DNA from: Chitinophagales bacterium
GTDB lineage: Bacteria > Bacteroidota > Bacteroidia > Chitinophagales > LD1
Assembly (NCBI GenBank): GCA_016786765.1
Contig: JAEUUZ010000023.1
Span: 62,001-126,000 of the forward strand
DNA: 64,000 nucleotides
Direction of reading: 5' to 3'
This document shows, one piece after another, positions 1 through 9,055 of the stretch (position 1 is the stretch's first letter; the number at the start of each line of letters is the position of its first letter). The translations under genes were made by a program, and so were the position numbers. Below the pieces are notes generated by a model. It made no database searches. It was given only the letters and a program-made list of their open reading frames with translations, and was not told where the DNA came from.

Positions 1-942
1 CAATTTTCTTTTGCACAAAACGATATTGTTGATGATATTCTAAATGAACAAAAACCGAAGCGCGAATATGTAGCCTATACATTCAAGAGTACACGTATCA
101 TTAATGGACACTCCATAGAAATGGTAAAGAAGAATGCCATTGATGTTCGTATTTCTCATCGTTTTGGGGATATTGCAGTTAAAGGAGTAAGTGGGCATAC
201 TTTAGGTGGTATAGATAATGCATCAGATATTTTAATCTCAGTAGAGTACGGTATTTTAGACGACCTATCCATTGGCGTTGGAAGAACAAAAGGAGGGACT
301 GCAAATGTTGGTTTAAAAGAGCTATACAATGGCTATATTAAATATCGCGCATTGAAACAAACAACCGATTTTAAATATCCAATGTCAATTACATTTATTG
401 CAAATGCCGTGATTTCTTCTCAAAAATTCGACCCGTTTGTTGCGAATCAATTGCTAAAGAATGAACCTATTGCCCACAGGGCTTCATATATGTTACAAGG
501 GTTATTTGCGTGTAAAGCCACACCATGGTTGTCATTACAACTTTCTCCAACATTTATATGGCGAAACTATGTGCCATATAACGATGTGAACGGGATGTTC
601 TTTTTAGGGTTTTCGGGGCGGGCAAAAGTAGCCAAACGCACCGCCATCATTTTCGAGTATTTCACTGCATTAGGTGCTATGGGAAATCGCCAATACGGTG
701 GTTTTGTTCGTGGGAAGAAAGGCCTAGACTATTATCCAAATCTTCATGTTGGTGTTGAGTTTGAAACTGGAGGACACGTTTTTGCCATAAACTTAACGAA
801 CTCGGAAGGTTTGATTGAAAACGATTTTCTTCCATATAATACAAAAACATGGAGTGCAGGTCAAATTCGTTTAGGATTTACCATATCTCGTATTTTCCAA
901 CTAGGTAAAGGAGGAACATTTAGTAAGAAGGCTAAAAAGTAA
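1..942 (+). CDS. DUF5777-type outer-membrane beta-barrel protein (5' truncated)
   Basis: The reading frame is open from base 1, so the gene starts before the window. The visible product is about 313 residues. It opens with what looks like the end of a signal peptide (FSFAQ, then ND), so little beyond the signal is missing. Next come the family-typical stretches FKSTRIINGHSIE and DVRISHRFGDIA, and then alternating hydrophobic/aromatic strands typical of a small outer-membrane barrel. This matches the Bacteroidota DUF5777 family from memory; function is unknown. An internal ATG at 121 is not the true start because the conserved motif lies before it. It ends in a basic tail and is followed at once by a hairpin terminator shared with the convergent hydrolase gene. 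Confidence 0.75.
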   Translation, partial: QFSFAQNDIVDDILNEQKPKREYVAYTFKSTRIINGHSIEMVKKNAIDVRISHRFGDIAVKGVSGHTLGGIDNASDILISVEYGILDDLSIGVGRTKGGTANVGLKELYNGYIKYRALKQTTDFKYPMSITFIANAVISSQKFDPFVANQLLKNEPIAHRASYMLQGLFACKATPWLSLQLSPTFIWRNYVPYNDVNGMFFLGFSGRAKVAKRTAIIFEYFTALGAMGNRQYGGFVRGKKGLDYYPNLHVGVEFETGGHVFAINLTNSEGLIENDFLPYNTKTWSAGQIRLGFTISRIFQLGKGGTFSKKAKK

Positions 943-961
943 TTAGTGGTATAGCATACAT

Positions 962-993
962 AAAAATGCCTGTTCAAAAGAGCAGGCATTTTT
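962..993. terminator. Bidirectional hairpin terminator
   Basis: An 11-bp perfect outer stem (AAAAATGCCTG with CAGGCATTTTT) extends inward through one G-T pair to an AAAA loop. A- and T-tracts flank it, so it can serve both convergent neighbours (the DUF5777 gene and the metallo-hydrolase). Confidence 0.8.
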
Positions 994-1006
994 GTTTGGA
1001 TAAAGT

Positions 1007-1666
1007 TTACAATTGGAAGAAGAATGCTTTGTTCAGGAAAGGGTTAGATTTTCGTTCCTCGCCAATTGTCGTTTTTGGGCCATGGCCGCTAAAAACGATT
1101 ACATCATCGGGCAATGCCATTAAGGTTGCTGTAATCGAATGAAAAAGGTCTTCGCCATTAGAGCCGGGGAGATCATAGCGCCCTACACTACCTTTAAACA
1201 AAACATCTCCGGCAATGATGACTTTTGCTTTCGGAAAATAGAAACAAACACTGCCCGGGGAATGCCCAGGGGTATGCAAAACATGAAACTCAGTATCTCC
1301 GAATTGTTCCACATCACCATCTTTTAAAAAGCGTGAAACTGCTGGTTGTTTTGGTATTTCTATACCAAACATAGGTCCGTAATTCGGAGCTTGCGCCAAA
1401 ACATCTTCTTCAAGCGCATGAATTTCTAATCCAAGATTATATTGTTCAGCCATTATTGGGTTTCCCGGAATGTGATCTACATGACAATGGGTATTCAATA
1501 ATCGAATAGGTGTTAATCCGTTTTTTTCAATGTAATTCGTTACTTGTCCAATCTCGTAAGCGTTACTGCATCCCGGATCTATAATTAAACATGCTTTGGC
1601 ATTGTTATGCACTATGTAGGTGTTTTCGGCAAAAGGATTAAATGTAAATTGCTTTAGTGAGATCAT
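1007..1666 (-). CDS. MBL-fold metallo-hydrolase, glyoxalase II-like
   Basis: A 219-residue metallo-beta-lactamase-fold hydrolase. The metal-binding THCHVDH motif is near residue 59, a second histidine lies in HTPGHSPGS near 131, and a bridging aspartate in AGDVLF follows. The family usually hydrolyses thioesters such as S-lactoylglutathione or related persulfide/thiol esters; the exact substrate cannot be read from the sequence. No signal peptide is visible, so it is likely cytoplasmic. I chose the ATG at 1666 (MISLKQFTFNPF), which matches the family's usual N-terminus; an upstream in-frame start at 1696 would add ten atypical residues. It is convergent with the DUF5777 gene. Confidence 0.85.
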   Translation of the reverse strand: MISLKQFTFNPFAENTYIVHNNAKACLIIDPGCSNAYEIGQVTNYIEKNGLTPIRLLNTHCHVDHIPGNPIMAEQYNLGLEIHALEEDVLAQAPNYGPMFGIEIPKQPAVSRFLKDGDVEQFGDTEFHVLHTPGHSPGSVCFYFPKAKVIIAGDVLFKGSVGRYDLPGSNGEDLFHSITATLMALPDDVIVFSGHGPKTTIGEERKSNPFLNKAFFFQL

Positions 1667-1777
1667 GTTTTTTGTTCTTGTAGGGCGAAAATTCAAAAAC
1701 TTTTCAAATTTTATAGGCTAATAGCATATATTTAACCATCTTCGTAACATTCTCCGATAGAGAAACGGCACCAAATA

Positions 1778-4700
1778 ATGAAACAACGTTTTCTTTTATA
1801 CTCCATGCTCATTTTTAGCGGCATGTTTGCGCAAACTCCGGACACAAAGTTCGGACAAAGCAGGGTGCAATACAAAGATTTTAATTTCTCTTATTATCCG
1901 TCCGATCACTTTGTTACTTATTTCTATCAAGGCGGTCAAGACATCGGAAAATATGTAGTGAATGCCGCTGAAGAATATTACGATGAGTTAGCGCAGCAAT
2001 TGGATGTAAAAGTGAAAGCCAAAACAGATATTATTGTTTATAACACGCTTGAAGATTTAAATCAAACCAATATTGGCATTTACGAGCCAGATCAGAATCA
2101 AGGGGGCTTAGCAAAATTACCCCACAATCGAATTTTTATTTATTTCAACGGTAGTCACGAACATATCGATGAGCAAGTAAAAGCCGGTATAGCTCGTGTG
2201 TTAGGTGCTCGTGCCGTATCCGGGAAGGAACGCGAAACACGTTTCTACAAACGCTTACCGGAATGGTTCACCAGTGGTTTGAATTTGTATTTATCTAAAC
2301 CGTGGACCTCCACTGCCGAAGATCAGTTACGCGATGGTATTGTGAGCGGACGCTATGAAACCTTCAGACAGTTAGGGAGCGATGAGATAACGCATGTAGG
2401 CTATTCTATTTTTCATTACATCGAAGAAAAGTATGGCAAAACAGCAGTGAATAATGTTATTTACTACACACGCTTAAATCGCAGCACTGATTATGGTTTA
2501 CAGTTTTCTGTAGGGGTAAATTCTAGCGAATTGCTAGTGCAATGGTTTGCCTATTATCGCAGTCGTTTTCAGGCTGAAAACCTTCAAACAATAACTCCAC
2601 GCGATAAGGATAATGTTAAAATTCCGGTAAAAAAGGAAACACAATATTTCGAAACGAAAATTTCTCCTGACGGGAAATTTATGGCCTACGCCACAAACAA
2701 TTGGGGGCGAGTACAGATTCATCTCAAAAATACAACATCGGGCGAATGCAAAACCATTTACAAATATGGTTGGAGAACAAGAACGCTGTTTACCGATTTA
2801 AAGTTGCCATTATTGGCGTTCACCCCCAAAGGCGACAAGTTAACTATTGTATACAATAGGCGAGCTGTCAACCGAATGGTGCATCACACTTTAGAAACAG
2901 GAAAACAAGAAAAGGTTCGTGTAGAAAAATTCCAAAAAATAACGTCTATCAATTATATGCCAGACGGTAAGTCTTTGGTAATGTCGGCATTTCAAAAGGG
3001 ACAAAGCGATATTTATATCTATACATTAGCATCCACATCAACTAAGCAGATTACCGATGATTATTTCGATGATTTTGATCCGGCTTTTGTTGATGTAGAC
3101 GAAATTCAAGGCATTGTATTCTCAAGTAACAGAGACGATGATACGTTACGTAAAGTGCGTTACAACAACCAAGCCTTTAATAAGCAATGTGATATTTTCA
3201 TGTATGACTTGGATGCGGCCGAAGTATATCAGATTACGAAAACGCCCAAAATCAGTGAACGTAAGCCTTTTCAGTTCTCTTCCGATAAATATCAGTTTTT
3301 AAGTGATGCAAATGGAATAATGAATATTCATACGGGCCACTTAGAATCACAATTCGATCATAAGCAGGTAACATACTATGTGCTAAATAAAGAAAGTAAC
3401 GAAACAGATTCAACCTCATTCCCTGAAAGCCTAGATATAACTACTATCTTAGATACTTCAGTTTATAGTATTCTTAATACACGAAAAGAGGATATATATA
3501 AAATTAAAGGCGTTAACCATCAACTCACAAATTTTTCTTCAGATATTCTTGAACTCAGTTTTGAAACAAAGCAGAACCATGCGTTAACACGATTTCAAAA
3601 AGAGGGGAAGCCTGCACTGTACAAATTTATCTTAGACACTTCGGTAGATAACAGTACATCCGATTTCATACAAACTGATCGTGTAGTTAAGCAAACGAAA
3701 CCTATCGAAGTATCACCTCTGCAGCAAGAAGCGTTCAAGATGATTGTTATTGATGGCACAAACGATGCACCTGTATATAACGCAAACGACTTTCAAAGTG
3801 AATTCGATTTTTTAGAGCACAGTATTGAGCCCGATTCTGCATTGCAATTGATTACACAAGAAGCAACTCCACCATCATTTATAAATGAAGAAGATATCGT
3901 AGCAGGCGCACGTTTTAAGCCATCAAAGGTTCGTCCATATTTTGTTCGATTTATGGTTGATAAGATAATAACGCAGTTGAACAACGACCCTATCATTACA
4001 ACCTATCAACCCTACAACGCTGCCAATCCACAGTATTCGTTTCAACCGTTGAACATCTTATTCAAACTAGGAATTACAGATATGTTAGAGGATCACAAAA
4101 TATACGGAGGTTTAACTTTCCCAACACTGGGCAAAGGTGGTTTTTCCTTTACCAACTTAGGGTATTTCCTCACCTACGAAAATTTGAAAAAACGGTGGGA
4201 TAAAAAACTTACTTTCTATCATCAATCGGTGAGCGATGTGGCCACATCTGTAATCCCCGGAAGTACGGATGCGCTACCGGTGAGTCAATCGGTAAATTAC
4301 AGCATAAAAACCAACTTGCTTAATTTAGAATTCAAGTATCCTTTTGATGTGTTTCATGCCGTGAGTTTTGGATTAGCCTACCGAAATGATCGTTATGTTT
4401 TTAAATCGGAGGATAAATATTCTCATTTCTTGAACGACAATGTAATTCATTGGTTTATCGGCAAAGCACAATATGTTTTTGATAACTCGTTTGAAGTGAT
4501 GGAAAACATTCGTTCGGGCTCTCGTGTGAAAGTGTTTGCGGAATTACATAAAGACATACCTACAAAGCAATATAACGTATTAGATTCTAAACTTCGTTTG
4601 CCTGATTTCAACAAAACCATCTTTGGCGAATTTGGTATTGATGCGCGGCATTATCAGAAGCTTTATAAGCAAATAACGTTAGCTACTAGAGTAACATTCA

Positions 4701-5263
4701 ACACTTCTTTGGGAAATGTGAAGATGATGCACTATATCGGTGGCACAGAGAATAACTTACTTACTTCTATTCCTGCTTTAGGGTCAATCCTTGGTCAGCC
4801 TACTGCAAGTGCAAGTGCACCTGTAGACAATACGGTGAAGTATGCCTATCAAACGATTGTATCGCCTGTACGGGGATTTTTAGCAAATACTCGAAATGGC
4901 TCATCTGCTGCCACTGCCAATCTTGAAGTACGCATTCCACTGTTTTCGGTATTGGCCAAAAACAAATTGCGTTCAGAATTTCTTCGAACCTTCCAAATTA
5001 TTGGTTTTGTGGATGCAGGGGCCGCATGGAATAGCTGGGATGTATTCAAAGGTAATTACCCAGTGTTTTACGAGGAGTATCAGAATCAAACCACCACCTT
5101 GCGTATTCGTAAAGTGAAGTCACCAGCCGTGATTGGCACAGGCTTTGGATTACGTGCAGCTTTATTGGGTTATTTTATAAAATTTGACGCAGGTTGGGGT
5201 TACGATAGTGGTACTTGGAGTAAAAAGCCGGTGTTGTATTTGGGCTTCGGATATGATTTTTAA
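1778..5263 (+). CDS. Large exported protein: degenerate MA-like peptidase, beta-propeller, C-terminal BamA-like barrel
   Basis: A 1161-residue protein. A signal peptide of about 18 residues (cut near MFAQ-TP) precedes a region at about 30-265 that resembles the peptidase-MA-like N-domains of Bacteroidota 'TolB-like' proteins (LPEWFTSGLNLYLS). Residues 285-520 carry PD40/WD40-like blades (ETKISPDGKFMAYATN, FSSNRDDD). The last ~400 residues look like a surface-antigen/BamA-type barrel (HYIGGTEN, VRGFLANTRNG, FVDAGAAW), ending in aromatic GFGYDF. At the place where active relatives have HExxH, this protein reads HIDEQVKAGIA, so the peptidase is probably inactive. lptB starts 3 bases downstream, suggesting co-transcription and an envelope role. 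The function is inference; I do not recognise a characterised homologue. Confidence 0.6.
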   Translation: MKQRFLLYSMLIFSGMFAQTPDTKFGQSRVQYKDFNFSYYPSDHFVTYFYQGGQDIGKYVVNAAEEYYDELAQQLDVKVKAKTDIIVYNTLEDLNQTNIGIYEPDQNQGGLAKLPHNRIFIYFNGSHEHIDEQVKAGIARVLGARAVSGKERETRFYKRLPEWFTSGLNLYLSKPWTSTAEDQLRDGIVSGRYETFRQLGSDEITHVGYSIFHYIEEKYGKTAVNNVIYYTRLNRSTDYGLQFSVGVNSSELLVQWFAYYRSRFQAENLQTITPRDKDNVKIPVKKETQYFETKISPDGKFMAYATNNWGRVQIHLKNTTSGECKTIYKYGWRTRTLFTDLKLPLLAFTPKGDKLTIVYNRRAVNRMVHHTLETGKQEKVRVEKFQKITSINYMPDGKSLVMSAFQKGQSDIYIYTLASTSTKQITDDYFDDFDPAFVDVDEIQGIVFSSNRDDDTLRKVRYNNQAFNKQCDIFMYDLDAAEVYQITKTPKISERKPFQFSSDKYQFLSDANGIMNIHTGHLESQFDHKQVTYYVLNKESNETDSTSFPESLDITTILDTSVYSILNTRKEDIYKIKGVNHQLTNFSSDILELSFETKQNHALTRFQKEGKPALYKFILDTSVDNSTSDFIQTDRVVKQTKPIEVSPLQQEAFKMIVIDGTNDAPVYNANDFQSEFDFLEHSIEPDSALQLITQEATPPSFINEEDIVAGARFKPSKVRPYFVRFMVDKIITQLNNDPIITTYQPYNAANPQYSFQPLNILFKLGITDMLEDHKIYGGLTFPTLGKGGFSFTNLGYFLTYENLKKRWDKKLTFYHQSVSDVATSVIPGSTDALPVSQSVNYSIKTNLLNLEFKYPFDVFHAVSFGLAYRNDRYVFKSEDKYSHFLNDNVIHWFIGKAQYVFDNSFEVMENIRSGSRVKVFAELHKDIPTKQYNVLDSKLRLPDFNKTIFGEFGIDARHYQKLYKQITLATRVTFNTSLGNVKMMHYIGGTENNLLTSIPALGSILGQPTASASAPVDNTVKYAYQTIVSPVRGFLANTRNGSSAATANLEVRIPLFSVLAKNKLRSEFLRTFQIIGFVDAGAAWNSWDVFKGNYPVFYEEYQNQTTTLRIRKVKSPAVIGTGFGLRAALLGYFIKFDAGWGYDSGTWSKKPVLYLGFGYDF

Positions 5264-5266
5264 AAA

Positions 5267-6022
5267 ATGATGGAGAAAAAAATGTTGTTGCGATCAGAAA
5301 AGTTAGTCAAACGATATAAGGGAAGAACCGTTGTTAACGAAGTTTCTGTAAATGTAAGTCAAGGTGAAATTGTAGGTCTGTTAGGTCCGAATGGTGCCGG
5401 AAAGACGACTTCTTTCTATATGATGGTGGGTTTAATTAAGCCCGATGAAGGACAGATATTTTTGGACGACAAAAATATTACCGATATGCCTATGTATCAG
5501 CGGGCACATAACGGAGTTGGCTATTTACCACAAGAAGCAAGTGTATTTCGACATATGACAGTGGAAGATAATGTGGCTGCTGTGTTGGAAATGACTACTT
5601 ATTCAAAAGCGGAACAGAAAGATCGTCTAGAAAGTTTGTTGAGTGAATTTGGTTTGAATAGGGTGCGAAAAAATATGGGCAATGTGTTGAGCGGTGGTGA
5701 ACGAAGACGAACAGAGATAGCACGAGCGTTAGCAACAGATCCTAAGTTTATTTTACTCGATGAACCCTTTGCCGGTATTGATCCCATTGCGGTTGAAGAT
5801 ATTCAGCAAATTGTATCGAAGCTAAAAACCAAAAATATTGGTATTCTCATCACCGATCACAACGTGCAAGAAACATTGTCAATTACCGACAGGGCGTATT
5901 TGCTTTTTGAAGGAAAAATTTTGAAAGCAGGATCAGCTGAGGAATTGGCGGAAGACGAGCAAGTGCGTAAAGTATATTTGGGTCAAAATTTTGTGCTTCG
6001 CCCTAAGGCGAAAAGTGTCTAG
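5267..6022 (+). CDS. lptB: LPS export ABC transporter ATP-binding protein LptB
   Basis: A 251-residue ABC ATPase that powers lipopolysaccharide extraction from the inner membrane with LptF/LptG. Walker [10 protein letters not shown] is at residues 40-48, the Q-loop glutamine in YLPQE at 89, signature LSGGE at 141, Walker B FILLDEP at 161-167, and the switch histidine in ITDHN near 196. The [18 protein letters not shown] stretch is typical of LptB rather than other ABC subunits. It begins 3 bases after the large barrel protein and is followed 10 bases later by the GH3-family gene, so the three probably form one transcript. In-frame ATGs also exist at 5270 and 5282. Confidence 0.95.
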   Translation: MMEKKMLLRSEKLVKRYKGRTVVNEVSVNVSQGEIVGLLGPNGAGKTTSFYMMVGLIKPDEGQIFLDDKNITDMPMYQRAHNGVGYLPQEASVFRHMTVEDNVAAVLEMTTYSKAEQKDRLESLLSEFGLNRVRKNMGNVLSGGERRRTEIARALATDPKFILLDEPFAGIDPIAVEDIQQIVSKLKTKNIGILITDHNVQETLSITDRAYLLFEGKILKAGSAEELAEDEQVRKVYLGQNFVLRPKAKSV

Positions 6023-6032
6023 TTTTTGCAAT

Positions 6033-7514
6033 ATGAAATTAATCGATTGCATTGCTAAAGCCTACTTCGCAACTCGCTATTCCGTATTAATGAAAGCGGT
6101 TAGGTCTGTATCCAGTCAGCAGCAGACCCTGCATCATCTTATAAGAGCCGGCAAAAATACCGTGTACGGTAAGCAATATTGTTTCGCAGAAATAAAAACG
6201 TACAAAGATTTTGTGCAGCATGTTCCAGTAGTGGATTATCCTGTTTTATTTCCTTATATCGAACGAATGTTACAGGGTGAACAGAACGTACTTTGGCCTA
6301 CTATCAAGCAATTTTCGCGTTCCAGCGGGACTACTTCCGGAAAGAGCAAATTTATTCCTGTTAGTCGAGAAGGGCTTGTAGATTCTCATATTGCTACCGG
6401 AAAACATTTTTTAAGTACCTATTTACATGACTATCCTGAAAGTCGATTTTTTCAGGGCAAGGGAATTGTGCTCACGGGAAGTTATTACCACTACGACTAT
6501 TCTTCAAACCCTGAAATTGCAGATGTTTCAGCATTGTTATACCGATTTACAGATACTTGGATAAATTATTTCAAAGCACTATCTGTTGATGTGGCATTAA
6601 TGGATGATTGGGAAATAAAATTAGAGGCTATAGCTGAGGTAAGTATTCCTCAATCCGTGACCAATATTTCCGGTGTGCCTACTTGGATGTTATTGCTTTT
6701 TCGAACAGTATTAGCTAAAACGGGAAAAGCAACTATAGCAGAAGTTTGGCCTAATTTAGAGTTGGTGATACACGGAGGTGTTGATTTTTCACCTTACCGA
6801 AAACAATTCGAAGAGATTATTGGGAAGCAGGTTGTTTTCAGAAATGTCTATAATTCTTCGGAAGGTTTTTTTGCTTTTCAAGACACCGATGAGGACACGA
6901 TGTTGCTTGATTTGGCTAATGACGTGTTTTACGAGTTTGAAGAAGAGAAGTCAAAAGTAGTTGTGCCGTTAGCTAATGTAGCATTAGCGAAGCGTTATGC
7001 TATTATTGTTACTACGAATTCGGGAATGTGGCGTTATCGCATTGGGGATGTGGTTGAGTTTACATCATTAGCCCCATATAGACTCAAAATAGTGGGAAGA
7101 ACAGGGCAATATATCAATGTATTTGGGGAGGAACTTATTCAGGCGAATGCTGATGCAGCTCTCGCAAAAGTAACAGCTGATTTAAATCTACATGTGATAG
7201 ACTATACCGTGGCACCCAGTTATTTTTCGAATGAGCAAAATGGATATCACGAATGGTTAATTGAATTTGAAACACCTCCTCAGGATCTTGCTCATTTTGC
7301 AATACAATTGGATCTTGAGTTGCAGCGGCTTAATTCCGATTACGAAGCAAAACGATATAAAGATTTAGCACTCAAATGTGCAGCGATTGTTATTGGGTCA
7401 AAAGGTGTTTTTGCTAAATGGTTGAAGGAAAATAATCGATTAGGTGTGCAAGCAAAAATTCCCCGATTAGCTAACGATCGAAAGATTTTTGGACAAATAT
7501 TGTCCGGCAATTAA
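6033..7514 (+). CDS. GH3 auxin-responsive-promoter family protein (acyl-adenylating enzyme)
   Basis: A 493-residue member of the GH3 branch of the firefly-luciferase/acyl-adenylate superfamily. In plants these enzymes conjugate amino acids to hormone carboxylates; the bacterial substrate is unknown. The ATP-binding motif SSGTTSGKS is at 97-105. Later adenylation motifs are visible as YNSSEGFFAFQ and MWRYRIGDVVEF. The start at the ATG at 6033 (MKLIDCIAKAYF) avoids an overlap with lptB; a longer in-frame form from 5991 would overlap it. The gene sits directly behind lptB, and a strong hairpin follows. I infer, weakly, an envelope- or lipid-related acyl transfer. Confidence 0.85.
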   Translation: MKLIDCIAKAYFATRYSVLMKAVRSVSSQQQTLHHLIRAGKNTVYGKQYCFAEIKTYKDFVQHVPVVDYPVLFPYIERMLQGEQNVLWPTIKQFSRSSGTTSGKSKFIPVSREGLVDSHIATGKHFLSTYLHDYPESRFFQGKGIVLTGSYYHYDYSSNPEIADVSALLYRFTDTWINYFKALSVDVALMDDWEIKLEAIAEVSIPQSVTNISGVPTWMLLLFRTVLAKTGKATIAEVWPNLELVIHGGVDFSPYRKQFEEIIGKQVVFRNVYNSSEGFFAFQDTDEDTMLLDLANDVFYEFEEEKSKVVVPLANVALAKRYAIIVTTNSGMWRYRIGDVVEFTSLAPYRLKIVGRTGQYINVFGEELIQANADAALAKVTADLNLHVIDYTVAPSYFSNEQNGYHEWLIEFETPPQDLAHFAIQLDLELQRLNSDYEAKRYKDLALKCAAIVIGSKGVFAKWLKENNRLGVQAKIPRLANDRKIFGQILSGN

Positions 7515-7546
7515 AAAGCCGTTTCACAATTGCGAAACGGCTTTTT
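7513..7546. terminator. Bidirectional hairpin terminator
   Basis: A 13-bp perfect stem AAAAAGCCGTTTC / GAAACGGCTTTTT with an 8-base loop overlaps the last bases of the GH3-family stop codon. It lies between that gene and convergent porV and can act in both directions. Confidence 0.85.
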
Positions 7547-7565
7547 AATTGATGTAAGTTATCGG

Positions 7566-8909
7566 TTATTCCTTCTTTATTTCATCCGTTGAAGGAATAA
7601 GTTCCTGCGATTTTTTCTTAGCCGGTTTTAGCTCTGTAGGAAGTGGTTCAGATGTTGTAGAAATACCCTCACCGGTTTTTTTCTTTCCACCTTTAGCAAA
7701 CTCAAAGTTCAGCGTAAAACGGAAGGTATTATCGAGCGGATTTCTCAACGAGGTTGTAGGTACTAAATACGAAAGGTGAAGCGAGGCAACACTGTATTTT
7801 ACTGTGGCACCTACAGTAAGAAACTGACGAGCTCCTTTAGAAGGATGCTCATAGTAATATCCTGCACGAACGCCAAACATTTTTTTGTACATATACTCTA
7901 ACCCAATACTGTACATGTTTTCGTTGAATTTTTCAGCTGAACCGCCCGGTGCATAGCCAAACGATCTGAATATACCTTGAACCGATGATGCCTCTTTATA
8001 ATCTAAAACGCCATTCGCGTTTTTGTCGTATTCTGCTTTAATTTTCTTAGTTGTAGCATCATAGTAAACGTCTTTAGGAACAGGAGTAGGAACTAATAGA
8101 CGATTCAAATCAAAATAAAAACCCAATTGATGTTTTTCGTTTGCGTTGAATACATAACCTAAGCCAATGCCCATGTTGGCAGGAATAAAGTCTTTGGTTG
8201 TACTTGCTGTATACGTAATTTTACTACCTAAATTAGAAAGGTTCATGCCGGCATATAACTCGTGCGACACTTTTCCTTTGCCGGCAAATGTTTTGTGAAC
8301 AAGCCATGAAATATCTCCAGCTCCTGCAATTCCTGTTTGAATCACTTCTCCGTTAGATGTTAACCCACTTGCAAGGTTGGAGTAAATAAAACGTAGGGTA
8401 ACACCAAGTGAAAAAATCTCGCCAAATTTTCTAGAATACCCTGCATCTATTGCCATTTCAAATGGTTTTCGCGTACCTAAGTCGTTATTGTTTTCATCGC
8501 GGAAATTGATGCTTCCCAACGAGAATAGTCTTAACGAGGCCTGAATGGTTTGTTTATCTTTAATCTTGCCATACCCCGAGATATTCGCCAAATAAATATC
8601 ATCCACTAATGATTTCAACCATGGCGTAAATGAAACGCTAAATCCGAAATCTTTGTCGATAAAGGCCATTTTAGCCGCATTGGCTTGTGCTCCACCGGCA
8701 TCGGCTGCCATTGCAATACCTACATCGCCCATACCCCCTTGGCGAGTATCTGTTGAAATACGTAAAAAGGGAACTGCCGTAGTAATTGTATTTACTTTAT
8801 TTGGGTCGTAACCATTGCTTACCTGTACTTGAGCATTCGCTACTTGTGATGCCGTAATGGATGAAAATGCAAATAACGTGCACCACGCTTTCCTGCTGTA
8901 CCAATTCAT
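7566..8909 (-). CDS. porV: Type IX secretion outer-membrane barrel PorV (LptO)
   Basis: A 447-residue FadL-like 14-strand-type barrel. The signal peptide ends near VANA-QVQV (residue 26). Family hallmarks are TTAVPFLRISTDTRQGGMGD and the following AMAADAGGAQANAAKMAF. In P. gingivalis and Flavobacterium, PorV shuttles T9SS cargo from the translocon to the PorU sortase on the cell surface. A charged, lysine-rich C-terminal tail (about residues 415-447) extends beyond the last barrel strand. It lies downstream of porU on the same strand with a 146-base gap, matching the functional partnership. I recognise the family with high certainty. Confidence 0.93.
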   Translation of the reverse strand: MNWYSRKAWCTLFAFSSITASQVANAQVQVSNGYDPNKVNTITTAVPFLRISTDTRQGGMGDVGIAMAADAGGAQANAAKMAFIDKDFGFSVSFTPWLKSLVDDIYLANISGYGKIKDKQTIQASLRLFSLGSINFRDENNNDLGTRKPFEMAIDAGYSRKFGEIFSLGVTLRFIYSNLASGLTSNGEVIQTGIAGAGDISWLVHKTFAGKGKVSHELYAGMNLSNLGSKITYTASTTKDFIPANMGIGLGYVFNANEKHQLGFYFDLNRLLVPTPVPKDVYYDATTKKIKAEYDKNANGVLDYKEASSVQGIFRSFGYAPGGSAEKFNENMYSIGLEYMYKKMFGVRAGYYYEHPSKGARQFLTVGATVKYSVASLHLSYLVPTTSLRNPLDNTFRFTLNFEFAKGGKKKTGEGISTTSEPLPTELKPAKKKSQELIPSTDEIKKE

Positions 8910-9055
8910 AAATTTGTCTGTTTTGTTTAAAATTCTAAACGTAGATGTGCTTCATTCAATAGCAGGTTGAGTAACAAAAATATATTTTTAAACTGTTTTA
9001 GCAATTAATAGACACAAAAAATACGGAAATAGTTGTTCTGTCTATGCTTTATTAA

